Assembly: GCA_018524725.1 (NCBI GenBank)
Contig: JAEUWP010000024.1
Coordinates: 1-64,000 of the forward strand
Length of the DNA stretch: 64,000 nucleotides
Origin: Podaxis mareebaensis
Taxonomy: Eukaryota > Basidiomycota > Agaricomycetes > Agaricales > Agaricaceae
Direction: 5' to 3'
A program made the position numbers and the translations under genes. The notes below the pieces were generated by a model that did not search any database, was not told the DNA's origin, and worked only from the letters and a program-made list of their open reading frames with translations. Of the stretch, positions 1 to 11,253 are shown piece after piece. Numbering within the stretch: position 1 is the first letter of the stretch; each line of letters begins with the position of its first letter.

Positions 1-1
1 G

Positions 2-121
2 GAGCCTGAGCGATCACTTGCCATGGAGGAATTCGCTTGGGCGTCAAAAGTTTTCAAACTCCTGATCAATGATAGTATGCCCTGGTCCGATTTCGAGAAG
101 TTTGCAACTCGGCAAAACTGA
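2..121 (+). CDS. possible 3' end of a gene cut by the left edge
   Basis: An open frame enters from the left edge at base 2 and runs to a TGA at 119-121, giving about 39 residues with ordinary composition (Phe/Trp/Lys/Asp). It could be the last exon of a gene that starts outside the window. There is no recognisable domain and the length is too short to be convincing. A different frame over 69-299 is also open, so the coding status is uncertain. Confidence 0.2.
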   Translation, partial: EPERSLAMEEFAWASKVFKLLINDSMPWSDFEKFATRQN

Positions 122-165
122 GGACACTCCATTTCTCAAAGCTGAGGACACTCCATCACTCAAAG
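118..165. repeat. 24-bp tandem duplication (two copies)
   Basis: Two adjacent 24-bp units, 118-141 and 142-165, match at 22 of 24 positions; both begin CTGAGGACACTCCAT. The period is a multiple of three, so an open frame across it is preserved. The repeat lies upstream of the HNH gene in a stretch (1-474) that otherwise shows no clear gene. Confidence 0.7.
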
Positions 166-474
166 CTGAAACAGAAAAGACACTCGTTCCCAGCCCAGGT
201 CCTCCAGGTCATCTCAAGCGTGTTGAATACATCCCCACTCCTGGTATCTCTCATGACCTAACCGACAGCTCCAGGATAGTGCACGCTTTAGTAAGGTAGG
301 AAGTAGGAATGTGCAAGACACTACCAAGCTGTTGAGGTCAAGAAGAAAGGGCAGCTGCATTCAGTGGGCAACAGAGGTCACGGGCTGGCTTTGTCTCACA
401 AAGAGGCAATGACATCAGCTGAGTTGGTCACAAAACCGGTCACCCTTCAGGTTCCTTATGTATTCTCCCTTATC

Positions 475-1785
475 ATGGAAAGGACGATCCAAGTTTATGC
501 ATCATTCCCTCGCGCCGTAGCACCTGGCTCCGACCTCAATCTTGATCCTACCAATTGGCATTGGGTCCATTGCCTAACCCTCCCATTCGAGGCCCTCAAC
601 GCACTCCAGTTCTCACTAAGCCCGTACAAATGGATCCGCTATGCCATCGGAGTCGTCGTTGGAGTAGAGGGTGACCTTTCGTCCAGCCGCGACTTGCTCA
701 ATGTTGTGGACTATAACGCTGGCCTCCCAGTGGACTCCGACGTTCTCTACTATCATACCAGCGACGAAGAGAAGCGAAGGATGTTCCCGGCCGATCCGAA
801 CATCGGGCGCACACACGTCACTTCTAGTGTTGCCACCACTCGAAGGGGTCGATTCCGTGATGACGTTGCAGAGCGGGATGGAAGGAAGTGCGTCTTGACG
901 GGGTTGCCAAAGGACCTCTGCAACGCTGTGCACCTCCTAGCCCACAGCAAGGGCGATGCAGTACGCTACTCCTACTCCCAATCTGTCCTTACTTACCATC
1001 GCAATGGCGGTAGTACATTACGACTTATACTGAGCGCCGCAGTCGAGACCCTACCGGAGGCGACATTGTACAAGACATTGACAGCGTCCGGAACGGCCTT
1101 CTTCTTAACAAGTTTTCTCATAGCGTGTTGGGTACACATGTTGCATTCTTAATGGTGCGTCCACTTGTATGATTGCTAGTCAAAATCTGATGGTGCTGAT
1201 AAACAGACACCCAACTTTGCCATGAACACGACTGACATCGACCCCAAAGCACCACCAGCAGAGAGAAGGTGTACAGCACATCTCTTTCAGCCTGATGCAC
1301 CGTTTTTCCTCGGGGTGACCACGCACGGTGTAGCACCCCCTTCTGGTACTCCACTCCGGATTTCTGATAGTTCTGAGTGGCCCCCTGCCATTCTCTTCGA
1401 CGCTGTCTATGCTGGCGCTGTACTTCACCATTTTGGAACTCGGACACTGAAAGACGGGATCACTGCGACTTGGAAAGATATCTTCTACCCAGGTGGGGTC
1501 ATGGATGCGGCAGACGCAGAATACAGGGCAACCACTGATGGACGAGCCACCACTGCGGAGAGGACACAGCGCCAAGCACGGGAGCATCAGGAGCGCTATG
1601 AATGCTATGAAGCTCGCCGTTGCCCTGATACCTTTGACATGCTCATGACTCTACCATATATCATGGTGCCACCGAATGAGCTGCAGGCTATGTTGAGAGA
1701 GTCGAAGGAAAAAGCAGAGGAGGCAGAGAAGAGACGTGTGCATGAGAAAGTCGAGAGTTGGATGAAGCAAACCACTGCCACATAG
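475..1785 (+). CDS. HNH nuclease-domain protein (basidiomycete family)
   Basis: Three exons, 475-960, 1014-1154 and 1207-1785, join in phase through introns of 53 and 52 bp and give 401 aa. The HNH-like core lies near residues 130-165: an Arg/Asp-rich lead-in, KCVLTG with Cys139, then AVHLLAHSK with His153 and His157. After it comes the family's usual GGDI..DIDSVRNGL segment, which in this family supplies the second half of the nuclease fold. The C-terminal 190 residues end in a charged helical stretch. Proteins of this shape are widespread in Agaricomycetes; the HNH fold cuts DNA, but the role of these proteins is unknown. There is no transposase or homing-intron context here. I chose the ATG at 475 because the family's N-terminal MERTIQVYAS-like strand starts there. 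An in-frame ATG-less extension reaches 364. Confidence 0.82.
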
Positions 1786-2403
1786 CCTGCATATAATACT
1801 TCTAGCCCACACGCGCAACTTGTAAGAGATATCCCAGTAACGATATTCTGTAAGTAACGTTATGGCAGAGGGTATATATATGTTATGGATAACACACGGA
1901 TCTGGCGTCGTTTGCGCCTTGAAGGTATATTGTACAGGTACCTTCCAGATGTCTTACGGGTAGAGTGAAATAGATATGGCCAGGTCATCTTCCGGTGATA
2001 TATATCTACAATACAGGACTCTTGTGGAGTGGTCACCGAATGGTATCGATGATCGTTGGGGCTGTGCTACCTGTCCCGCATACTGTACACGCCTTTCAGA
2101 AACCGGTAACATGTGTCTCTGAGCTGAAGGGTGCAGGTCAACCCCTGTGTGAGCGGCAACCTTTACGCCATCTTCCGTCATCCAATCACAAGCTACTTAG
2201 AATTCTAAATCTCATGGAAAGTCATCCACTCTCTAATCACCGAACGGGCCCCAAATAAAACAGGAAATTGGAAGGGCTCCAGGCCTATATGATAGTCGAC
2301 GCCCTACGCCTCACCACAAACTCACAATCCCAACACGAACATCACTAGGTACGTTGCAGGCAACTGTATGCCTGGAACGTACTATCTATTCTGATAGACC
2401 ACC
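1786..2403. other. intergenic, no gene seen
   Basis: Between the HNH gene and the decayed gene. All frames are short and none carries a recognisable motif. It presumably holds the HNH gene's 3' end and the old promoter of the decayed gene. Confidence 0.5.
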
Positions 2404-2949
2404 ATGTCCTTTGCAACCAACAACGCTTGGCCTGATGGCTTCGTTGAGATCTTCGAACACGCCCGCGCCAAACGCTCCAGCCTCGAAAACCACTATTATG
2501 GGCCTTACGACAAACTTCTGAACTACACCTTCGGGGCAATGGCTTCAAGTTCTACGTTGCGCCTCAATCCCCTCCAACTGATAACAGCTGGGACACCGTG
2601 AATTTTATCGTCTTTCTAACTGTGTTTAATAGCAAGTACGAACCTGTCTTGCTTCTTGAAATGAAAGACGATAGTTAGGCCGAGAGGCCCGAGCTACAGT
2701 ACAAAGCAAACTCACATATGCGCGAGTGCTACGGGTCCATGCTCTACGACTGTCCTATACCCCACCTGTGGGGTATAAGTCCTCTGGGTACTTCCACCTG
2801 TGTCTACTGCGGTGACAAAAACTACGTATGACCTACGTCCCGAACTTACGAAGCGCCCTAGCCCACATCGCCTTCTGCCACCGGACTTCCTAGCTGGCGA
2901 ATGGAACTTGAACATCTTACCACAGGAGGGCTTTGACGAGATGAAATAA
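2404..2949 (+). pseudogene. decayed gene of a fungus-specific family
   Basis: Reading begins with an ordinary N-terminus at 2404 (MSFATNNAWPDGF). It needs a frame change near 2530-2542 to continue into a segment resembling SWDTVNFIVFLTVF followed by EPVLLLEMKDD. There are in-frame stops at 2676-2678 and 2829-2831. A second frame change near 2850 leads to a final segment (RPSP..LLPPDFL..EWNLNIL) ending at the stop 2947-2949. The pieces follow each other in the order of one protein I recognise loosely as a recurrent basidiomycete family of unknown function. The D...ExK pattern in the middle resembles a PD-(D/E)XK nuclease core, but that is inference. Two frameshifts plus two stops make a functional product unlikely. 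Confidence 0.6.
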
Positions 2950-3654
2950 ATCATCAGATATCTTGACACACAGAAGATATGTGATTTGGTTATCTTGGCT
3001 GCGGAATTCCAGTAGTATTGTCTTCTCTCTGATTCACGAGTGTACTATGCCTCATCAGTGTATTCTGCTGCCGTGTTCATGTTTGCTTCTAAACTCCAAT
3101 ATAAGCTAGTTGGTTGCTTTTGGTGTGGTACTTCCGCTAAGAAAATTACGGCTACTCGGTCTGATTCACCCCACAATCGAGACACGTCACGGAACGAAGC
3201 GATGCTAGCCGATGCTGCGACTGGATTCCTTCCATAGTTCGTCGATTTCAGCTGAACCACCTTAGGAGAGTTGCTGGTTTGTCCCCTAGGTCGATACGTC
3301 CATTCTCCCACTCTAAGTTGTAGCCCATACACAGGCTACCCCACATGTTGTTGCTGAAAAGGTGAGAAGCCCGACCGGTATTATATCTGTGCTATACATT
3401 GATTCTGCCGATAAACCACCTGCTGACTTGATTAAAGAGGATGCTAATCGGAATTGAACATTGATACCCGATTCACACATTCTTGTCACCTTGTTGTACA
3501 GTGCACTTCACATCTCAATCCACCCCACATCTCTTGTATACGAGGAGCTCCGATGCATTATACAGCATGATAGTTTTACAGAGGTGACATCTAGCTATGA
3601 TACAGAAAAATAAAAGAATCCATTGTCCATTACCACAAAACCAAAACCCCACTT
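2950..3654. other. intergenic, no gene seen
   Basis: Only short unrelated frames on both strands. It holds the 3' side of the minus-strand CBM19 gene. No repeat or RNA gene was noticed. Confidence 0.5.
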
Positions 3655-5258
3655 TTAAGCAGCGAGAGTTGCAGTCAGTTGCTCTCGAATATCGGAAGAT
3701 AAACCGGTGGGAGTGCCAGTCAGAGCGGGAGTTGCCGCCAAGAGTGTAGAGGAAAAGAAGCGGAAACCTCCTTTGCTGCTGCTACTGACCTGGATACTCG
3801 CAGAGTCCAAGGCAGTGGAAGAAGAAAAAGCGGGTGCAGAAGATGGAGATGGGAAGCCAGGGGCGACACTGCCACTCGCGGATACAGTGGAACTCAGGGA
3901 AGGCAGGGAGGTTGAGAGAGGAAGGCCGGTGGTAGAAGGTGTAGGGAGGGAGAGGGTAATGGTGCCAAAGCCGGTGGACGTGGGGGCAGGAATAGCCACG
4001 GAGGAAGAAGCACTGGCACCAGAGCTTATAGGCGCGGTGGGGATAGCTACAGAGGAAGTGCTAATACCCTGGCTGGAGACGGGCGTAGACGCACAGTTGA
4101 GGAATGCGGTTGAGACGGAAGTGGCGGTTACGGTTTGAGTAACGGTGACAGTAACGGGTCCGGACGCTGAAGCGCTAGGAGCGTTGGTAGAAACGGGAAT
4201 ACTAACAGTGTTGGGCTCAGAACCGAGGGTGCTAGGAACGGCAGTAGCCGGCGAAGAGGAAACAGGAATAATGACGGGAGATGGAGTTGACGAGGGAATT
4301 GCAGATGTAATGAAAGGAGTAAAAGAGGTAGAGGAGTCGGAGGAAGGAACCCCGGTGGAGGATTGAACGGGGGCCGCTGCAGGAGGGACGGGAATGAACG
4401 CCTGACGACGATACTGGTAGCCACCCTTAGCGGAAGAACTAGTAGGAGCTGGTTGCTGTTGGGTGGTACTCAGTGTCGCAGACGAGGAAGAAGGAATGGC
4501 CTGATTACCGAGGGTGGGGGCCACAGATGCAGATGCAGAAGAGGCGACAGGGGAAGAGGAAGGGGCAGGAGTTGCGTCCTCATCTTTACAGTCGTCCTCC
4601 GAGTCCGTATTATCGGTTTTGGGCTGGGGACTAGCCACTCCATCATCTAAAGAGCCACTATCACTTGCGTTGGGGTCATTATTCTCCTCCCCTTCGTTAC
4701 ATTCGCCCTCGGAGCCATCGTTCTGAGACGAAGAAGTAGAGGCAGGTGCAGAGGCGAGAGTAGAAGAGGCGGGAATAGAGGAGGTTGGAGTAGGAACAGG
4801 ATTTGGAGCACTAGCACCAGCACCAGGATCGGTACCGAGAGCGGCTGCGATACGGGCATTGGCATCTGCTTCGGCGTCACAAGCGAGGCTGGTACCAGGC
4901 TTATTAACCAAAGGAAGAGAGAAGCATTTGAGATCGCCGCTACACGGCTGCAACTGCCACTTTCCACCCAAACATTGCGCGAATGAGCCCTCAACGCAGG
5001 CATTACTGCCATCTACACTCAAACTAAGAAAAGTTCGCGTAATTATTCGGAGGGTAACATACCTTGGCATGAATCTGTTGCCTTCATAGTAGCAAACTGG
5101 GCATTCTGCTTCTGAGCATCAAGCCCATTCTGTTTTACGAAATCAGATCCAGAAGCAGGCGCGTCGTCGTGTCCTTCATGGCGTGTAAGAAGAGGTGCCG
5201 AGTTGGCAGGAGCAAGTGCGGCGAGCAGGGAAAGCAGGAGGATGGCGTTCTTGTACAT
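3655..5258 (-). CDS. secreted CBM19 chitin-binding protein with long Ser/Thr-rich region
   Basis: Two exons, 5063-5258 and 3655-5012, separated by a 50-bp intron, encode 517 aa. Residues 1-21 form a signal peptide (hydrophobic core ILLLSLLAALAPA). Residues 64-111 match a family 19 carbohydrate-binding module, with six cysteines at about 64, 71, 79, 89, 95 and 110 and the usual F-A-Q-C-x-G-G-K-W pattern. CBM19 is a chitin-binding module known from fungal chitinases. The remaining 400 residues are Ser/Thr/Pro/Ala-rich and likely heavily O-glycosylated, with an acidic patch near 150-190 and a VTVTVTQTVTATS segment. No catalytic domain and no C-terminal membrane or GPI-like hydrophobic tail is visible. 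It probably acts in the cell wall or outside the cell as a chitin-associated mucin-like protein. Confidence 0.82.
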
Positions 5259-5798
5259 CTTTTCGAAAGAATGAAAGTGCAGAGTACGTATGTCGTTTGA
5301 AAGGGATCGTAAGTTGGTCGAGGCACCTGGCCTACAGTCGGTTGGTCAAGAGGAGAAAAGAAAAAGGAAAGAAAAGCAGCAGCAAGGGTAAGTAGAGACG
5401 TCAGCCATCGTAGCTTGGATATATCTAGTCCAGTAACAATAAGAATGATTTGTTATTGCGACCGGGGTCATTGTTCTTCTGCACAACGACAATGCTACGC
5501 GATGTCCATTGTCCCTGCTTACGTAACACCACGACCACCCCTTAGCCTTCCACATATAGTTAGTGCCTTTTGTTCCCAGTAAGCATTGGAATGTCGATCC
5601 CATGTGGAGGTTCCACACTCCCAAGATGTTTTGTGACTTAAAGAAAGCTTAAGAATCACTGCAAGAATAGCTCAGAGCTCGCACCTATGAGAAAAATCCA
5701 GGCACAATCTTCAATTCAAGCGGGGGCTAAAACTAACTTACATCTCTCAACAAGACAAACCTCCAAATGGTCAATCCTTTGCATGGAGCTGCATAATA
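5259..5798. other. promoter-side intergenic of the CBM19 gene
   Basis: This 540-bp stretch lies upstream of the CBM19 start and downstream of the royal-jelly-like gene, both on the minus strand. No coding signal or repeat stands out. It should hold the CBM19 promoter. Confidence 0.5.
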
Positions 5799-7343
5799 TC
5801 AGAGTCGGACCCTTCCTCCGTTAATTCTTGCCCTAACAAGAGCAAATGGCTTAGTCCTCTTATCAACTCCATTCTGGAATCCTGGGCTGAGCCAGAGTTG
5901 GTTGACGGTTGCATAAATGAAGCCATCATCAGCGACACTGGGCGCACACTTTAAAAATCCCGAAGAGCCAAAAATAGCAGAAAACAGTCACCTCAAAGTA
6001 TCCGGCCACGCTAAAATTGGCGAACGAACAAAAGGCGAAACGAGGCCAGTCTCAGGATCGAAGATGTTGATGGAGTTGTGCTCGGGGCTGCTTAGGTAAA
6101 TCTTGCCGGTGGAGTCAGACTCGAGGCCGTCAGCCTGTCCGCCCACCTATCGCGTATGAGATCAGAGTAGGCATTGAAAGTGTCGGATGCTTACCTCTCC
6201 CAGGTATTGCACGCTGTTCGCAGCCTGCAGGAAAGCCAATCTGTCCTTGTTGGTGTTCCTTCGCAAAGCCGCAGTCTCGACGCGCCACAAGTCTCGGCTG
6301 GCCAGTGGTATGAAGTAAATAAACTTTCCGTCCGCACTAATGGCTATGCCTATACCAGTATCAGTCGCTTGGAAACGAAGGTTATGGAGAAGCCTAACCA
6401 TCACAACCACCGCCGCCACCCGCGGTTTCATAATGCAGGCTGGGCATCATAGGGGTTGCGAGGAATGTAGGGACTCCAAAAAGTGTTGGAAGGAAACGGG
6501 ATGTCGGGGAAACCTCGTGCAAGCGATCCAAATGTCTCCATGATTCACCAGTTCCAAGGTCGACAACAATGATACCAAAAGCGCCTGCCAAAAGAATCAC
6601 TCGGCTGCCACTTGACCAGTTAGGACCGGGATTGGGCTCACCACTATCAGCGATATATGCGACTCCTTGACCTGATTCAGTCAAGCTAGGTGTCAAATCG
6701 AAGCGCACATCATTCAGGTATCCAGTAGGGGGAAGGACGTTCTCCGGAAAGGTAATGGTGGTAAACGGCGTGGTCGAATTCTTTCCAAGATCGAATCCCA
6801 TTAGCTTCGGTCCACCTGGCGATGCCAGGAGATTGTCTCCATTAACGACAGGTCGGCCGTTATCCAAGACCCAGAGACGATCTTTCGAGTCTAGCACAGC
6901 ACCTTGAACGTTGATAAAGTGTTTAGAATCACTTGTGCCAACGGCCCGCCCTGAAGTAGTATTGACGAGCCCTCCAGGAGGACGATTGAACTCTGCATTG
7001 GGGAAGGGGACTTCTCCATCATCGCTAACGATCTCGGCGAGAGTGAGAGGATTTTGGTCCAAGTCCCCACTGAAATCCCAAAAGTGCGTCAGTATAAGAA
7101 TATTTCATGGTAGATTCAACAACCCCACCGGTTGAAAGTAACAAATGCACGACCAGATTTACTGACGGTAATACCGATAGGGGCTTCTCCCCGGAACAAG
7201 TGTACAACTTCAATCTCGGGTCCGAATGTTCCGTTATCAATGAGGCCAGGCTTTTCCTTCAGAGGACTAAAGTGGATTCCTAGAGCGCAAGGTAGGGCGA
7301 GACACAGCAACAGAATACACCGCATTTTGTTAGGTGGTTCCAC
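5799..7343 (-). CDS. major royal jelly protein / yellow-like secreted protein
   Basis: Five exons in coding order, 7129-7343, 6420-7069, 6195-6367, 5992-6146 and 5799-5937, with introns of 59, 52, 48 and 54 bp, keep phase and encode 443 aa. The N-terminus is a signal peptide (MRCILLLCLALPCALG). The body shows the blade-type repeats of the MRJP/yellow six-bladed propeller family: KDRLWVLDNGR, a GIAISADG strand with IYFIPLASR, and QADGLESDSTGKIYL. Fungal members are secreted and their substrates are unknown; insect relatives bind amines or act near melanin synthesis. The first Met is at 7343 and a second at 7325 would also serve. The 59-bp intron donor (GTGGGG) is weak and that join is the least certain. 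A broken copy of the 5' part lies at 10891-11253. Confidence 0.75.
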
Positions 7344-8200
7344 TACAAACCGCTTTCACCCCGTGTTTCTATATCTTTGGGATGATTGAGTCGAGAAGCG
7401 CTGGATGAGAACGAAAGGTCCGATGATTAGTGAGACAGGCTTCTGGGGGCTTATTCTCGTGTTGAACCTTGGAGCGCAGGTGGTTCTTCTGAGCGTCATG
7501 GAGTGAATTTGGTCAATTCCTCCAACACACAGGTTATGCCGCGGCAATGGTCTCTTATAGAAGCTGGGGCGGGCAAATGTTGCAGAGTTAGGAAGGTTGG
7601 ACGAATTCATCTTGTGTATATCCCCACGTCGGGTTGGATTGACCAAAGGTTGGACACGGCAAGGCGTCTGGAAGAACTAGAGATAAATTTAGACGATGAG
7701 AGAGCTAGCACAAATAATGACCTCATTTACCAGTATTTCGGTCGTCACTCAGAGTGTGAACTCAGGTGTGGGTAATGACGAGGGGGTGCGTCAAAGACGA
7801 AGAAAATGCATACCGTGGGTGGTTGATAAGGAAGGTGCAGGGCCTCCGTTCATAAACGACTAAGAGAACGTCGAACTGGACTGCGATTTATGGCGTTGGC
7901 AGTATGATAACCAGGTGGTATTGAAATAGCAACTGGGGATTGGAGAGGCAGAGAGATGGAAAATCTCCCAACTCGCAGCGAATAATCGGTGATAACACCT
8001 AACGTTTTCGAGGAAGGATCTCGCTGACGGGTCGATCAAGTGAAAAGCTCGATTGGTATCCATGCATCTGACCCACTCTCGTTGACTCTGCATGGGGAAT
8101 AGTGGGGTGAGACACATAGGTGTATGATACGATATATCCGGGACCTCGAGGAGAGCAGAATCTTGTTGGGCGGCAAGGCAGCGACGTAATTGTCACCGAT
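6873..8200. repeat. duplicated segment, copy A
   Basis: This stretch covers the 5' third of the royal-jelly-like gene and about 850 bp upstream of it. It aligns in the same order and orientation with 10891-12130. Landmarks shared by both copies include GACCTCATT.ACCAGTATT near 7718 and 11650, GCAAGGCGTCTGGAAGAA near 7660 and 11582, and GGGACCTCGAGGAG near 8140 and 12080. By eye the copies differ at perhaps a quarter to a third of positions, with many small indels, so the duplication is old. Confidence 0.75.
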
Positions 8201-8342
8201 GAGTGACAGAGTCACTGATGTGACGGTATCATGATCCCATTGTCCCATACTTAGGCGCTCATGATGGTGGCTAAACAATTACAAGAGCGGAAGAGCGGAA
8301 TAGATAATAGCCATTATAATTTATGACTTGCCTTGTACTCTT

Positions 8343-8349
8343 TATAAAG
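8343..8349 (+). promoter_or_regulatory. TATA-like box upstream of the chitinase
   Basis: TATAAAG lies about 180 bp before the chitinase ATG. The spacing leaves room for a 5' leader. It is judged by sequence only. Confidence 0.35.
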
Positions 8350-8526
8350 GACACATGGACCCTTTCACCCTTTCACTCCAATCCATTTTTGATTCGCGAC
8401 GCTTTCCTTTCTTCGCCCTCATACCTCTGCTGGTAACTCTCTTTGCGCTGGTCGTATATTCCAAACACACTCCACGTTTTCCTTTGATACAACAAACCGC
8501 TTATTCTCGAAGATATTCCTAGCACG

Positions 8527-10232
8527 ATGAAAATTTTCCTGGCTCTCACTGCCCTCGCCTCTTTGGTAGCTGGTCTCCCTGCTTGCCCACGACGCCAGCG
8601 TCCGAACACGCCCGTCTATGGGAACTCAACCACTGGCGCCAACACCAACACCAACACTACCATTACGGGTACAATCTCGACTAGCAACTCCACTGCTACA
8701 AAATTTGCCACTGGTTGGTATCCTGGTTGGTATAGCGACAAGTTCGCTCCAAACCAGATTCCCTGGGAGAAGTATTCAGCTTTGACATATGCCTTCGCGT
8801 GCGTACACAATGACCTTCCTCGAAAATTGAAAGTATTGATTTACCATCTAGTGTTACTACGCCCGACGTCAACAAACTCGACCTTCCCGATAGCGAAGAT
8901 GTCCTTAAAGACTTCGTCTCACAGGCTCATTCCCATGTGTGTTTTGGACCCTCCGTCAGATATCTGTTGTATGGTGCTGAAGCTTATTGTCCTGACAGGG
9001 CGTCAAAGCACTTATCTCAGTTGGGGGATGGACTGGTTCCCGATTCTTTTCCTCTGCAGTGGCCACTGCAGAGAACCGGACTGCTTTCACCAAGACACTT
9101 GTTGACTTTGCGAACAAATATCAGCTTGATGGTATTGACTTCGAGTGAGTTACGCCTTCTAATATTTAATATGTCTATGTATCTTGACCTGTTTTTCCCT
9201 AGCTGGGAGTATCCCAACAAACAAGGCTTGGGATGTAATGTGATCGCCGACGCCGATACTGCCAACCTCCTTGAACTCCTCAAAGAGGTTCGCACGAAGG
9301 TTGGGGATGATTTCCATCTCACAGCTGCTGTTGGTATGACGCCATTCAACGGTCCTGATGGTGCGCCGTCGGGCGATGTTTCTGGTTTCGCCAAGGTCCT
9401 TAACCATCTCGGTATGTCCCATCCCTCTAACAGTTGCATCTTAGCTGAGTATATGCGACCGCAGCGATCATGGCCTACGACGTCTACGGAACTTTCTCCA
9501 CCGTCGGCGCTGGACCCAATGCTCCTCTTCAAGATTCCTGCGCTCCTACACAGAATCAACTAGGTTCTGGTGCCTCCGCTGTGAAGGCTTGGACGGCTGC
9601 TGGGTTCCCCGCCAATCAGATCCTTTTGGGCGTTCCTTCCTACGGTCGTAGTTACACCGTCGAGAGCTCCGTCATTGGTGATGATTCTAAAAAGCTTGCC
9701 GAGTACCCTGCCTTTGACAAGAACGTTGTTCCCCCCCGGCACTGGAGAGACTGCTAATACAAGTGAGTCCTTGCCAGTCTTTTGTTGCTTTTCTAACTGA
9801 CATATCCTTTAGCTAGTGTCGATGCCTGTGGTGTTACTTCCGGTCCCGGTGGTATTTTTGACTACAGCGATTTGGTGAAAAGGGGTTTCATTGATTCCAA
9901 GGGTACCCCCGCCAACGGTCTCCTTCACCAATTTGATGAATGCAGCCAGACTGTGAGCACCACTCCCCTGTCCTCTCGTACCTTCGCTCATCGCACTCCT
10001 TTAGGCCTACATCTACAATTCGACTTCGAAAGTCCTGATCAACTTTGACGACACCAACAGCTTCAGTGCGTACTTGCCAGCCTCGAACAGTGTCTTAGAT
10101 TGACCAACGTCTACTACAGAGGCCAAGGGCAACTTCATCCGCGAGCAAAACCTTGCTGGTTTCGCGATGTGGCATATTGCCTCTGATACTTCTGATAGCT
10201 CGCTCCTCGACACAATTGTCGCCAGCATGTAA
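8527..10232 (+). CDS. GH18 chitinase, probable one-base frameshift
   Basis: Eight exons: 8527-8798, 8852-8936, 8999-9144, 9203-9411, 9465-9762, 9813-9952, 10005-10065 and 10120-10232. They give about 440 aa if one base of the C run at 9731-9737 is ignored. Residues 1-16 are a signal peptide, followed by an Asn/Thr-rich linker. The GH18 barrel starts at FATGWYPGWY, the second strand reads ALISVGGW, and the catalytic DxxDxDxE motif is DGIDFDWE at residues 163-170 with acid Glu170. Later family segments (IMAYDVYG, LLGVPSYGRSY, GGIFDYSDL) are intact. GH18 enzymes hydrolyse beta-1,4 GlcNAc chains, here outside the cell. With the seven C as given, the frame ends at TAA 9755-9757 after NVVPP; with six C it continues as PGTGETANT. 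It is either a sequencing or assembly error or a recent mutation. Confidence 0.85.
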
Positions 10233-10890
10233 GGTGGTCTGGTGTTTCGATTCTTAACCTAGTTGTAGCACTATTGTACACACGCATAGTACATACATGT
10301 AGCATATCCAAGTCAAATTACACAAAAGCCTTCCGGTAGGGCATTACCTCCTCCTATCGTGTCCAAAAACTTCTCAGTACCCTCAACCTTGACATTGAGG
10401 TTTGTTTGTGATGACATGAGGTCTTCCCTCACCCTCCTCGCCTTTGCTTACTGACGTTGCTCAACCTCCCATTTCACCCCCCGCTTTTCTTCATCTCCAC
10501 CGTCAGGGGTCGGGTGACCTACAGTGTCCGACGCCCTCAATATCTTCCTTTATCCTGCCGGATGAACCCCAAGACGCCTAGTGCAATACCCTATGGCTGC
10601 TGGACTCCGGTGTGGCCTGGCGTGTCGGGAAACATTCCCTCATCGTGTACGACTCCGTATTCCAGTATATGAATATGACGGGGCTGCGCTTTGTGGGTGG
10701 AAGGGAGGCAGTACGTGATAGTTCACCTACCCTAGCGTGCCTTAAAGTGGCACTTGCGAGGTCAAGACGCGGGCTAAGAAGAGAGAGTGATGCCGCTGGA
10801 GTCGCTGGGTGGATGTAATGGGCTCACTCGGCACATCTTTACTTTTTTGATTGATTTTCTGAGGGCAACGGCGTGGAACAAGACAGACGG
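10233..10890. other. intergenic, no gene seen
   Basis: Between the chitinase stop and the start of duplicated copy B. There are several short frames without recognisable motifs. Confidence 0.45.
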
Positions 10891-11253
10891 GAGACGGTCT
10901 TTCGAGTCTACCACTGCACTTTGAGTGTTGATGAAATGTACGATTTCGGAGAACGTGAGAGGATTTTGGTCCCAAGCCACCACTGTGATCCCAGATGTGC
11001 GTCAGTAAGAATATCTTTTGGTGGATTCAATAACTCCACCGGTTGAAAATAACAAACGCCCGACCAGATTTGCTGACGGTAATACCAATAGGGGCTTCTC
11101 CTTGAAACAAGCGTACAACTTCCAGCTCGGGTTCAAACGTTCCGTTATCAATCAGGCCAGGTTTCTTTCAGAGGGCCTGAAGTGGATTCCTAGAACGTGA
11201 GGTAGGGTGAGGCATGGCAACAGGATACACCGCATCTTGTTAGGTATTTCCAT
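10891..11253 (-). pseudogene. broken 5' fragment of the royal-jelly-like gene
   Basis: It aligns with the start of the minus-strand gene at 5799-7343. The tandem starts MEIPNKM-like (ATG at 11253 and 11235) and the signal-peptide region are retained. A single-base change in length then breaks the frame near 11170 and brings in a stop after the equivalent of residue 33. About 110 bp matching 6918-7030 of the parent are missing, and similarity stops near 10891, so the rest of the gene is absent. No functional product is expected. Confidence 0.72.

Noticed and set aside
3707..4138. 143-codon plus-strand frame
   Set aside because: Antisense shadow of the Ser/Thr-rich part of the CBM19 gene.
8937..9563. 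208-codon frame inside the chitinase
   Set aside because: It reads through an intron in the wrong frame; the spliced GH18 frame accounts for the region.
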